Source of the DNA: Acinetobacter lwoffii
Lineage (GTDB): Bacteria; Pseudomonadota; Gammaproteobacteria; Pseudomonadales; Moraxellaceae
Direction of reading: 5' to 3'
Assembly (NCBI GenBank): GCA_013530545.1
Contig: SPVA01000085.1
Location: 28,195-92,194 of the forward strand
DNA length: 64,000 nucleotides
A program made the translations under genes and the position numbers. This document shows positions 17,225-26,017 of the stretch, in pieces; the stretch's first letter is position 1; each line of letters begins with the position of its first letter. The notes under the pieces are model-generated. The model searched no databases, was not told the DNA's origin, and saw only the letters and a program-made list of their open reading frames with translations.

Positions 17225-18700
17225 TTACCAGATATCTGATTTAACCTTGTCTTTAAATTTAGGATGGTTATCCAGTTTAAATTCAGGTTCTTTCACACCA
17301 CGCTTCAGCTGACCGGTATAGTCTTTGAGTAGCATCAGCAGGAATGGCATCAGCAACAGGATCGCAATCAAGTTGATACTTGCCATGACACCCATGAACA
17401 GATCTGCCATATTCCAGATCAACGGCACACTGGCGATAGAACCGAAATACACCATGACCAATACAAATAAGCGGAAAATCAACATCACCCGGCTATTGTT
17501 ATTGATGAACTGGACGTTTCCTTCGGCATAGGCATAGTTACCAATAATCGAAGAATAGGCAAACAGGAACAGAATCAAAGCCAGGAAGTCATCACCCCAA
17601 GCACCAATTTGGCTTTCGAGTGCCATTTGGGTCAAGGTCACGCCTTCAAAGCCTGCATTTTCATACAGACCTGAAACCAGAATAATAATCGCGGTACATG
17701 AACACACCACAAAGGTATCTACAAATACTCCGAGCATCTGTACCAGACCCTGGTTGACTGGATGTTTGACATCCGAGGCTGCAGCAGCATTCGGTGCCGA
17801 ACCCATCCCTGCCTCGTTAGAGAACAGACCACGCTTGATGCCCATCATCATGGCCATAGACACCATGGCACCAAAGAAACCACCAGCAGCGGCTTCAAAC
17901 TCAAAGGCTTTACTGAAAATAAGCTGGAAGATGGATGGGAGCAGATCGTAATTGATAACCGCAATATATAAAGCCACCGCCAGATACAGTAGTGCCATAA
18001 AGGGCACTACCTTTTCTGCCACTTTGGCGATACGTTTAATACCGCCAAAAATGATTGTGGCTGTAATCAATACTAAGACTAGTCCAATCCAGGAAACTTC
18101 AAAATCCAATCCGCCTAAAGGCAAAATGATATTGGCCTGATCCCAGCCCCATGCATGAGAGGTTGCACCGGTAATGGCATTGGCCTGAACCGCATTAAAC
18201 ACAAAGCCATAGGTCGTGATCAATGCAATTGCAAAGACAATCCCGAGCCATTTCTGTTTTAGACCCTGAGTAATGTAATAGGCAGGGCCGCCACGGAATT
18301 GCTGGTTTTTATGATCGCGCACCTTAAACAATTGCGCCAATGAGGATTCCACTAAAGCAGAGCTCATACCCAGAAATGCAGTAACCCACATCCAGAACAC
18401 CGCGCCCGGTCCGCCAATCGCAATGGCAATCGCCACACCGGCGACATTACCCACCCCGACCCGGCTTGCAAGACCAGTCACAAATGCCTGAAACGGGGTA
18501 ATGCCGTGCGCATCCTGAACCTTGCCACGGCTGCCTTTCATGACTTTCATGCTGTGCCAGAACAAACGAATTTGTACGGCACCCGTCATGATTGTATAGA
18601 AAATACCAACTGCGACCAGAAACACCACCAGAAAGTCCCACAAAGGACCATTCACGGCATTAATCCAGCCAAGCAATGTTTCATTTAACTGATCATTCAT
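17225..18700 (-). CDS. alanine/glycine:cation symporter (AGCS family)
   Basis: This is a 491-residue inner-membrane sodium- (or proton-) coupled amino-acid carrier with about eleven hydrophobic helices. Family signatures are FQAFVTGLASRVGVGNVAGV (about 70-89), GGPGAVFWMWVTAFLGM and KRGLFSNEAGMGSAPNAAAA (about 283-302). An AAGGA stands before the ATG. It lies 43 bases after gltS on the same strand with no terminator between, so the two carriers are probably cotranscribed. The transported amino acid is alanine or glycine by family. Confidence 0.93.
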   Translation of the reverse strand: MNDQLNETLLGWINAVNGPLWDFLVVFLVAVGIFYTIMTGAVQIRLFWHSMKVMKGSRGKVQDAHGITPFQAFVTGLASRVGVGNVAGVAIAIAIGGPGAVFWMWVTAFLGMSSALVESSLAQLFKVRDHKNQQFRGGPAYYITQGLKQKWLGIVFAIALITTYGFVFNAVQANAITGATSHAWGWDQANIILPLGGLDFEVSWIGLVLVLITATIIFGGIKRIAKVAEKVVPFMALLYLAVALYIAVINYDLLPSIFQLIFSKAFEFEAAAGGFFGAMVSMAMMMGIKRGLFSNEAGMGSAPNAAAASDVKHPVNQGLVQMLGVFVDTFVVCSCTAIIILVSGLYENAGFEGVTLTQMALESQIGAWGDDFLALILFLFAYSSIIGNYAYAEGNVQFINNNSRVMLIFRLFVLVMVYFGSIASVPLIWNMADLFMGVMASINLIAILLLMPFLLMLLKDYTGQLKRGVKEPEFKLDNHPKFKDKVKSDIW

Positions 18701-18743
18701 GTCACATCCTTATGAGCTTATGACTCATCGTATCAGGTCTAAA

Positions 18744-19982
18744 TTATACAAAGAACTTCAAGATCATTTGAATAACAGTGGCATTGATTAAGTCAACGAA
18801 GAACGCACCACATAATGGAACGATCAGGAAGGCTTTATGCGACGCACCATACATATTGGTAATCGCCTGCATATTGGCAACCGCTGTCGGTGTTGCACCC
18901 ATACCAAAACCACAGTGACCCGCTGCAAGTACCGCAGCATCATAGTTCTTGCCCATCAGGCGGAAAGTTACAAAACCGGCATACAAAGCCATGGTGATGG
19001 TCTGTGCACCCAGAATTACCATCAATGGTCCTGCAAGGTCAGCCAATTGCCATAATTTCAAAGATAACAACGCCATCGCCAAGTACAGCGACAATGAAGC
19101 ATTACCGAACACATCAATCGCACGATCGAAAATCTGAACTTTGAAAATACCTTCCAGTACATTACGCAGGATGACACCACCCGCCAATGCCCACACGAAT
19201 GTTGGCAGTTCAAATGCAGTACCTTTACTGAAACCCGTCATAAACTCTGCAAAAGCCAAACAGCCTGCAAATAGACCCAAGGTCGTGATTGCATTATCAG
19301 CGGTAATTAAACGCACCTGATGCGGATATTCAAACGGTACATATTCGCTGGTGGTGCTGTCCATTGGCGTATTGTCACGCGTTTCAATTTGCTGATCGGT
19401 ACGTGCAGTCGCCAGGTTATGACGATTGATCAGTAATTTGGCCAATGGTCCGCCAATAATACCGCCGATAATCAAACCAAAGGTCGCACTTGCCATCCCC
19501 AGTGCCAGCGCACCTTGAATACCATGTTCGACTTCTAGAATTTCACCCCATGCGCCTGCAGTACCATGACCACCGGTTAAGGTAATCGAACCGGCAATCA
19601 GGCCAATCAACGGGTCAATACCCAGTAATGTTGCCAGACTTATGCCGACCGCATTTTGCAAAATAATGAAAGCCGAAACAGCAAACAGGAAAATAACCAG
19701 ACCGATCCCGCCTTCACGCAACTTGGAAAAGTTGGCACTCAGACCAATCGAAGCAAAGAAAATCAGCATAAAGCTGGTTTGTAATTCTGCACTGGTGGTG
19801 ATGCTATATCCCCACAATGAATGCACCAGCAATGAGATGATCGCCGCAACCAAACCGCCCGCAACCGGCTCAGGAATATTGTAACGTCTTAAAAAATCGA
19901 TTTTATTAACCAGGAATCGGCCGAGTAACAAAACAATGACTGCGGCAATCAAGGTATAAAATGCGTTAAAAGTAAAATCCAT
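18744..19982 (-). CDS. gltS: sodium/glutamate symporter GltS
   Basis: This 412-residue protein imports glutamate with sodium. It shows two inverted sets of about five helices with the GltS re-entrant loops: GSITLTGGHGTAGAWGEILE (about 130-150) and the C-terminal counterpart HCGFGMGATPTAVANMQAIT (about 356-375). The length agrees with the family. The first gene of the gltS-AGCS pair, it is preceded by a long gene-free region of about 900 bases. The Shine-Dalgarno is poor. Confidence 0.95.
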   Translation of the reverse strand: MDFTFNAFYTLIAAVIVLLLGRFLVNKIDFLRRYNIPEPVAGGLVAAIISLLVHSLWGYSITTSAELQTSFMLIFFASIGLSANFSKLREGGIGLVIFLFAVSAFIILQNAVGISLATLLGIDPLIGLIAGSITLTGGHGTAGAWGEILEVEHGIQGALALGMASATFGLIIGGIIGGPLAKLLINRHNLATARTDQQIETRDNTPMDSTTSEYVPFEYPHQVRLITADNAITTLGLFAGCLAFAEFMTGFSKGTAFELPTFVWALAGGVILRNVLEGIFKVQIFDRAIDVFGNASLSLYLAMALLSLKLWQLADLAGPLMVILGAQTITMALYAGFVTFRLMGKNYDAAVLAAGHCGFGMGATPTAVANMQAITNMYGASHKAFLIVPLCGAFFVDLINATVIQMILKFFV

Positions 19983-20885
19983 AATTTTTTGCCCAAGATG
20001 ATTTTGAATTTTTTATTTTTCTAAAAGTCATGGAGTGCGCTAAATCTTTAGCTCGCTCATTAGATGTTCATCTGGAAATATCCTGATTTGATCTATCACC
20101 TTTAGAAAAACAAACCGATTTATCATCTCTTTCAAACTTATGAATATCATCATCACGATCATATTCAACAAATGAGAGATTTATAAAAGCAACACCTTTT
20201 CTATTCCGATACTCAGTCTGTTGTAAAATTGCAGACAATTTTCAAACAGACGCGCATGCTGATAAAAAAACTGTGTTTTAAGCTCACAAAAAACATTCAG
20301 TGCTTGATGAGTGCTTTCAACCTAAAGACTTCATTCAAGCCATCTGGAATCGCGTTATTTAAAACAGATCTTAATCACAAAATGCATGAATTAAGATGAA
20401 AAGTCGTACATTATGCTGTTTCTTTGTATCAAGTTTTATTTCTTTTTATTAGCAATAGTTAATTTACCTATAAAAAATAATTATAACTTCTCATTTTTAT
20501 ATGAAGATTAATCTATATTTTAATTCAAAAAAAATATTAATCTTTTACTCGACATGGAATGAAACAGGGATCTTGAAATTAAATTATCTTGATTTTCAGT
20601 CAAAATAAACCAGTTCTCTGTGTGAAATTGTTATTGTGGAATGGTTCAAGCACTTGGGTTTTAAGCCATTTTTTAAATCAAAGACCAACATTATGACTAA
20701 ATTCATTGCTATCACTGAGGCGATTTATGCTCAGCTAAAAGCATGCGAAATTTCATTACTCAAGTCATTTTGCTGACAAATTGTTTTTTTCAGCTGGCGA
20801 AGAATTAAATTTTCCTATCCCCCGTTCTGTTTGTTTAGTTTATAGTCATTGCAAACTCAATAAGGATATTCGACTGGACCCCATA
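19983..20885. other. long AT-rich intergenic region
   Basis: About 900 bases separate the diverging gltS and nitroreductase genes. I see no RNA gene or convincing protein gene. A 27-codon frame at 20694 and a 5' extension of the nitroreductase frame from 20781 look accidental or degenerate. The length is unusual for this gene-dense window and may hold an untranslated leader, an unrecognised small RNA or remains of a lost gene. Confidence 0.4.
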
Positions 20886-21593
20886 ATGGATCAAAATCTT
20901 GTTCATGCTGTAGATCACACCATCACTTCTCGCCATTCAGTGCGTGCTTTTTTAAATACCCCCGTTAGTACAAATACCTTAAAAGAGATTCTGGCGGTGG
21001 CCAGTCGCGCACCTTCAGGAACCAATACCCAACCCTGGAAAGTGTATGTGGTAACAGGTAAAAAGCGTGATGAACTCGTGCAACAGGTTTGTCAGGCACA
21101 AATGCAAATCTATGCAAATCCGGAATTGTCGCAGCAGTATCAGGAAACTTTTGCCTATTATCCTGAACAATGGATCTCGCCATTTATTGAACGTCGTCGT
21201 GAAAATGGCTGGGGCTTATATGGCTTGCTGAATATTCAAAAAGGCGAAAAAGAAAAAATGGCGCGTCAGCAGCTGCGTAATTTTGAACTATTTGATGCAC
21301 CTGTTGGCCTATTTTTTACTGTACATCGTTCTTTGGCCATTGGTTCCAAAATGGATGTTTCCATGATGATCCAGAATGTCATGCTGGCAGCAAAAGCCCG
21401 CGGTCTGGACACTTGCCCGCAGGCAGCCTGGAATCATTTTCATCCGATCGTGCTTGATCTGGTGGGTGCTCCTGATGATGAAGAACTGGTCTGCGGTATG
21501 GCACTGGGTTATGCTGACCCAGAGCAGATTGTTAACAGCTTTATTACCCCGCGCGTTCCCGTAGAGGAATTTGCCGTGTTTATCGATGAGTAA
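20886..21593 (+). CDS. nitroreductase family protein
   Basis: The 235-residue protein is an FMN-dependent oxidoreductase fold. Blocks are ITSRHSVRAFLNTPV (FMN phosphate binding, about 13-27), ASRAPSGTNTQPWKVYVV (about 39-56) and the late RGLDTCPQAAWNHF and MALGYADPE. The frame is open from 20781, but the family N-terminus starts at the ATG at 20886, which has a GGA seven bases upstream. Members reduce nitroaromatics, quinones or flavins using NAD(P)H; the physiological substrate is unknown. It ends just before a strong hairpin at 21600-21627. Confidence 0.9.
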   Translation: MDQNLVHAVDHTITSRHSVRAFLNTPVSTNTLKEILAVASRAPSGTNTQPWKVYVVTGKKRDELVQQVCQAQMQIYANPELSQQYQETFAYYPEQWISPFIERRRENGWGLYGLLNIQKGEKEKMARQQLRNFELFDAPVGLFFTVHRSLAIGSKMDVSMMIQNVMLAAKARGLDTCPQAAWNHFHPIVLDLVGAPDDEELVCGMALGYADPEQIVNSFITPRVPVEEFAVFIDE

Positions 21594-21599
21594 TGCAAG

Positions 21600-21627
21600 G
21601 AGGGCTAAGTCAACTCACTTAGCCCTC
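21600..21627. terminator. 11-bp hairpin after nitroreductase gene
   Basis: The perfect arms GAGGGCTAAGT and ACTTAGCCCTC surround the loop CAACTC. There is no T run after it, so it is either a weak terminator or an mRNA-end stabilising hairpin between two convergent genes. Confidence 0.55.
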
Positions 21628-21671
21628 TGTACAATCCAGCATTTTCAATATTTGTAGAAAACGCCCAGCAT

Positions 21672-22889
21672 CTATGCATTTTTCAAGATTGGCATCTTGA
21701 TTTTAAAAATCGCCCAAGCGGAAATACCTACAAAAACCAGCATGATCAATGCCATATTTAATAAGGCATGCCAGATCAGAAAATTCAGTAATACACCGCC
21801 CAATAAGCCACAAACAAATTGCATACTGCCCATAATCGCACTGGCAGTTCCTGCTCTCTCGCCCTGTTCAGCCATTGCCAGAGCCATGGCATTCGGACCA
21901 GTAAACCCGATGGATGCCACCACAATAAACATGCCTAACAACACCCAGAACACAGAATCGACGTCCAGACAGCCGAGTAAGATTAACCCTAATACACCAG
22001 CAAACTGCAGACAGGTGCCAATTTTCAGACGCTGCAATATCGAGAATCGCCCAGCCAGACGTTTATTCAAGGTCGAAAACAGCATGATCCCGAAGGCATT
22101 GGCACCAAAGGCATAAGCAAACTGCTGCTCGGTCAGTTGATAACGATCCATCAGAATGGCCGAAGAAGCACTGATATAACAGAACATCACCGCACCGGAG
22201 AAACAACCGGCATAGAGCGGGCGTCGAAAGCTTGGATCCTGAAAAATAGTACGGTACAAACTTAATACCTGTTGAAAGTTCAGTTTGAGACGGCGTTCTG
22301 GTTCCAAGGTTTCTTTAAATAGAAAATGTACACAGGCCAGACTCAACAGACCACAGCCCATCAGTACCACAAAGATCATGTTCCATTCATAAAACATCAA
22401 CACCCAGGCCCCCAGACTTGGGGCGATGATTGGCGCAATGGCGGTCACAATCATCATGCTGGCAAAGGCCTGAGCTGCTGAATGCATATCCAGACGATCA
22501 CGAATTGCAGCGCGTGCCATAACCACCCCGACACAGCCACCGAGGGCTTGCAGAATCCGTGCAGCGATCAGACTCCATTCATCCTGCGCAAAGACACACA
22601 GTAAACTTGCCACAATGTATAAACACAGCCCAAAATACATTGGCGGTTTACGCCCAATCCGGTCACTAATCGGACCATAAATCAGTTGCCCGATCGCCAG
22701 ACCGAAGAAATAAGCCGGCAGGCTATTCGAAACCATCTGGGTACTGACACCAAAATCTGCTGCCATGGCCGGTAAGGCCGAAAGATACATATCAATGGAT
22801 AAAGGCCCGAGTGCACTCAGTGTCGCCAGCAACACAATCCAGGACATGGCATAAGGTTGTTGTACTATTTTATTCGATGTCATAAGCAT
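21672..22889 (-). CDS. Bcr/CflA family multidrug efflux MFS transporter
   Basis: This is a 405-residue, 12-helix major facilitator. The Bcr/CflA subfamily is recognisable from PLSIDMYLSALPAMAADFGV (about 29-48) and QLIYGPISDRIGRKPPMYFG (loop 2-3 motif), followed by RILQALGGCVGVVMARAAIRD. Proteins of this subfamily export bicyclomycin, chloramphenicol, sulfonamides or cysteine; which one applies here cannot be told. Starts at 22889 and 22883 are both possible. It diverges from the FUSC gene. Confidence 0.92.
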   Translation of the reverse strand: MLMTSNKIVQQPYAMSWIVLLATLSALGPLSIDMYLSALPAMAADFGVSTQMVSNSLPAYFFGLAIGQLIYGPISDRIGRKPPMYFGLCLYIVASLLCVFAQDEWSLIAARILQALGGCVGVVMARAAIRDRLDMHSAAQAFASMMIVTAIAPIIAPSLGAWVLMFYEWNMIFVVLMGCGLLSLACVHFLFKETLEPERRLKLNFQQVLSLYRTIFQDPSFRRPLYAGCFSGAVMFCYISASSAILMDRYQLTEQQFAYAFGANAFGIMLFSTLNKRLAGRFSILQRLKIGTCLQFAGVLGLILLGCLDVDSVFWVLLGMFIVVASIGFTGPNAMALAMAEQGERAGTASAIMGSMQFVCGLLGGVLLNFLIWHALLNMALIMLVFVGISAWAIFKIKMPILKNA

Positions 22890-23027
22890 GAAGATTTAAA
22901 GCGTTAATATGCAGACAAATTAACACAGTGCATAGTATGATTTAGCCTGAAATGAAGATATATAAATATACTATTTTCATTAGCCTATTCAGATTCAGCT
23001 CTAAGACTGCAGTATAAAGGACGACCT

Positions 23028-25202
23028 TTGAAATCTTGGCTCACTCGTCTCAAGCAAACCACCTATAATACGACCTTGATGTATAACCTGCGCATGATGA
23101 CGGCATTTGCAGGTACCGCCTTTGTTCCCTATTTTATGGGACAACAATTGATGACAATTCCACTGACTTTAGGCGTGGTCGCAGCCGGTTTAAGCGATAT
23201 TGATGACCGCTTTTCGGTGCGGATTTTAAATCTGCTCTACACCTACATTGGCTTCTTTATTACGGCAGTAGGCGTATATCTGCTCTTTCCTTATCCCCTG
23301 CTGTTTGCCTTGGCCTTAATTGTGTCCTGTATTGCCCTAATTTTGCTGGGTTCACTTGGCAGGCGCTATGCCACGATTTCCTATGGCTGTCTGGTGGTTT
23401 CAGTCTATGCCATGCTTGGGGTTGAGCTGTTTGATGAATGGTATAAACAGGCTGGTTTATTGGTCATCGGCGCGATGTGGTACGGTCTACTGTCGACCCT
23501 CAGTTTCCTGACCTTCCCTGCCCGGCTGGCGCAAGACAAGCTTGCCATTTCCTATTCTGCTCTCGGTAACTTTTTATATGCCAAATCCAATCTGTTTGAT
23601 GTGGACATGACACCAAAAAGCTATCAGCAGAGCATGATTGAACTTTCGCTTGAAAATGGCAAACTGATTGCGATTTTTAATGAGATGAAAACTGCCCTTT
23701 TGACTCGCCTGAAAGGCGACCGTGGGCAAAAAGATACCCGTCGCAGCCTGCAATATTATTTTGTGGCGCAGGATATTCATGAACGTGCTGATTCAGCGCA
23801 TATTGATTATCAGAAACTGGCCAAGATTTTCCAGCATAGCGATATCCTGTTCCGCTTCCAGCGCATCATGTCAATTCAGGGCAAAGCCTGTAAGGACCTG
23901 AGTGAAAGTTTGCTAATGCGCAAACCTTATGTGCATAACCAGCGCTTCAAGCATGCCTTTGATAACCTGAGACAGTCGCTAGATAAATTACGTCAGGAGC
24001 AGCAGTATGATCAGGTCTGGATCAATTCCTTATTTGCGCTGTTTCAAAACCTGAAATCGATTGATGCTCAGTTACGCAACCTGGAAACCGAGCAAAGTAT
24101 CAAGTCCGAGCGTTTCAAACATATCGAAAACCAGCTTAGAGATGATGACCTGAAAGGCTGGGATGACATCAAGATTCGGATTAAACAGCATCTGACCCCA
24201 GAATCGGTGCTGTTCCGGCATGCCATCCGCCTGTCGATTGTGCTGCTGATCAGCTATATCTTCGTACAGGTCAGTAATATTGAATATGGTTACTGGATTT
24301 TATTGACCGCACTTTTTGTCAGCCAGCCAAACTTTAACGCCACCAAACGCCGTTTACGTCTGCGTATTGTCGGTACGTTGGTCGGGATTATTCTCGGTTA
24401 TGCCATTCTGTATTTTGTGCCATCCATCGAAGGACAATTATTACTTCTGGTATTTAGTGGGATTCTGTTCTTTGAATTGCGCAGTAAACAGTATGCACAG
24501 GCTACCGCCTTTATCACGATTTTAGCGCTGATCAACTTCAATCTGGACGGTATGGGCTATGCCGCGGCCATTCCGCGTATGATCGACACCTTGATTGGCT
24601 GTGCGATTGCCTGGTTCGGCGTCAGCTTTATTTTTCCGGACTGGAAGTTCCGGCGTTTGCCACGCAGTATCAAACGCAGCTTGCAGGCAGAAGCGGATTA
24701 TTTGAGTGAAGTGATCGAGCAGTATAAGTCAGGACGTAATAATGGCCTGAAATATCGGATTGTGCGCCGTGCTGCCCACAATACCGATGCCGAGGTGGCT
24801 TCACTGATTTCGACACTGGCCACTGAACCGGATATTGATCCGGTACAAAAATCGCTGGCCTTTGAGTTCCTGTGCCTGAACCATACTTTTATCAGTTATA
24901 TTGCCGCACTGGGCGCACACCGGGAAAAAATTGAAGATCAGGACATTCTGAATTTACTAGACAAAGCTCTTGAGAACATTCGTGGTGCATTGCTACGAGA
25001 TGAAATGCCCGATTTAAGTGCGCAAAATATGATTCCCCATATTCGCCAGCGCCTGGCTCAAGATCAGGAGCAAGATCAGAAATCCCTGATCATTTTGCAG
25101 CAACTGTCTTTAATGTTCAGCATTTTAAAGCAGTTGAGCCAACTGAAACAAAGTTTGAGTCATGAGCGTGATGAACAGGCAACTGAATTAGGTTCATTAT
25201 AA
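23028..25202 (+). CDS. YccS/YhfK-like FUSC family membrane protein
   Basis: This 724-residue protein has two sets of about six membrane helices (about 20-160 and 400-520), each followed by a cytosolic helical region. This is the layout of YccS/FUSC proteins related to aromatic-acid exporters such as AaeB. Signature pieces are MTIPLTLGVVAAGLSDIDDR near the start and YGYWILLTALFVSQPNF at about 420. The start is a TTG at 23028 with a good AAAGGA eight bases upstream; no ATG fits the family N-terminus better. Function not established. Confidence 0.88.
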   Translation: MKSWLTRLKQTTYNTTLMYNLRMMTAFAGTAFVPYFMGQQLMTIPLTLGVVAAGLSDIDDRFSVRILNLLYTYIGFFITAVGVYLLFPYPLLFALALIVSCIALILLGSLGRRYATISYGCLVVSVYAMLGVELFDEWYKQAGLLVIGAMWYGLLSTLSFLTFPARLAQDKLAISYSALGNFLYAKSNLFDVDMTPKSYQQSMIELSLENGKLIAIFNEMKTALLTRLKGDRGQKDTRRSLQYYFVAQDIHERADSAHIDYQKLAKIFQHSDILFRFQRIMSIQGKACKDLSESLLMRKPYVHNQRFKHAFDNLRQSLDKLRQEQQYDQVWINSLFALFQNLKSIDAQLRNLETEQSIKSERFKHIENQLRDDDLKGWDDIKIRIKQHLTPESVLFRHAIRLSIVLLISYIFVQVSNIEYGYWILLTALFVSQPNFNATKRRLRLRIVGTLVGIILGYAILYFVPSIEGQLLLLVFSGILFFELRSKQYAQATAFITILALINFNLDGMGYAAAIPRMIDTLIGCAIAWFGVSFIFPDWKFRRLPRSIKRSLQAEADYLSEVIEQYKSGRNNGLKYRIVRRAAHNTDAEVASLISTLATEPDIDPVQKSLAFEFLCLNHTFISYIAALGAHREKIEDQDILNLLDKALENIRGALLRDEMPDLSAQNMIPHIRQRLAQDQEQDQKSLIILQQLSLMFSILKQLSQLKQSLSHERDEQATELGSL

Positions 25203-25287
25203 TTTGACTGATTTTGGAACAATATACTCACTGAATTGGTACAATTAGTGCTAAACTTTTTACAGTTTAAAATCTGCTAATTTCATT

Positions 25288-25848
25288 ATGACCGCGAAAA
25301 ATTTATACGCTTATACCCTACAGCCTGTGAACTATGAAATCTCAGAAGCCGAGCAGCGTCATGCTCAGCTGGTGATCTGGCGTAGTACCAATAAAATTGG
25401 CATGAAAGCATGGCTGATCATGGGTGCTGTTGTTGCACTTTCTATTCTGGGCATTCTGCTCCTGAAGAACTATTCAACTATATTCTGCTGGGTAGCCATT
25501 GTCTGTGTGGTGTTGTATTACCTGATCCGTACCTTTGGTCTGGAATGGTATGTTAAACGCAAGATGAATGAATTTCCGGTACAGGAAATCAAGGGTGTTC
25601 GCCTGGGCGTGCAACCACATGGCATCGTGATGCGCCAGAAAATGGGCATGCAAGAAGGTGTTGGCGCGATTAGCTGGAAAGACATCTATGAATGGTATAA
25701 CACACCAGAATTCATGTTGGTCAATTTCAAGGTAAAAGGCCAGCAAGGTGCGTATATCCTGCCGAAACGTCTGGACAGCAAAAACTTCTCTTTCGCCACG
25801 ATTCGCAAGCATCTGGAAGCAGAAGTCGGCGCAGCAAAACAAATCTAA
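25288..25848 (+). CDS. YcxB-like membrane protein
   Basis: The 186-residue protein has two adjacent hydrophobic helices (about 40-80: WLIMGAVVALSILGILLL and FCWVAIVCVVLYYLI). A C-terminal beta-rich domain (about 95-180) contains the YcxB-type block ISWKDIYEWYNTPEFMLVNF. There is no known function. It lies 85 bases after the FUSC gene on the same strand and ends at a clear terminator, so the two may share a transcript. Confidence 0.8.
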   Translation: MTAKNLYAYTLQPVNYEISEAEQRHAQLVIWRSTNKIGMKAWLIMGAVVALSILGILLLKNYSTIFCWVAIVCVVLYYLIRTFGLEWYVKRKMNEFPVQEIKGVRLGVQPHGIVMRQKMGMQEGVGAISWKDIYEWYNTPEFMLVNFKVKGQQGAYILPKRLDSKNFSFATIRKHLEAEVGAAKQI

Positions 25849-25869
25849 ACTGTTCTTTCTTTAGTGAAA

Positions 25870-25899
25870 AACCTCCTGCCCCGGCATGGAGGTTTTTTT
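25870..25899 (+). terminator. intrinsic terminator
   Basis: The arms AACCTCC and GGAGGTT, with an inner TGCC/GGCA pairing, are followed by a T run. It lies directly before the Fur-like site of the next gene. Confidence 0.9.
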
Positions 25900-25916
25900 A
25901 ATCTTAAAATAATAAA

Positions 25917-25938
25917 TGATAATGAGAATAAATATTAT
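25917..25938 (+). promoter_or_regulatory. Fur-box-like site
   Basis: The stretch holds the hexamers GATAAT and GAGAAT on one side and ATTATC on the other, close to the known Fur 6-1-6 arrangement of GATAAT repeats and an inverted ATTATC. It lies about 80 bases upstream of the PepSY-flavodoxin reductase start. The match is by eye, not scored. Confidence 0.6.
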
Positions 25939-26017
25939 CCTCAACACCTATAATTCCGGCTTAAACTTCAGTTATAATTTTGCCACTTTTATAGATCTCA
26001 CCCTTAATCTGACGACC

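Noticed and set aside
20694..20777. 27-codon frame beginning MTKFIAITEAIYAQLKACEI
   Set aside because: Very short, no ribosome-binding site, and no known family; could be a gene remnant but is unsupported.
25916..26017. N-terminal extension of the PepSY reductase frame
   Set aside because: It runs through the Fur-like site and lacks family similarity; the natural N-terminus begins at 26018.
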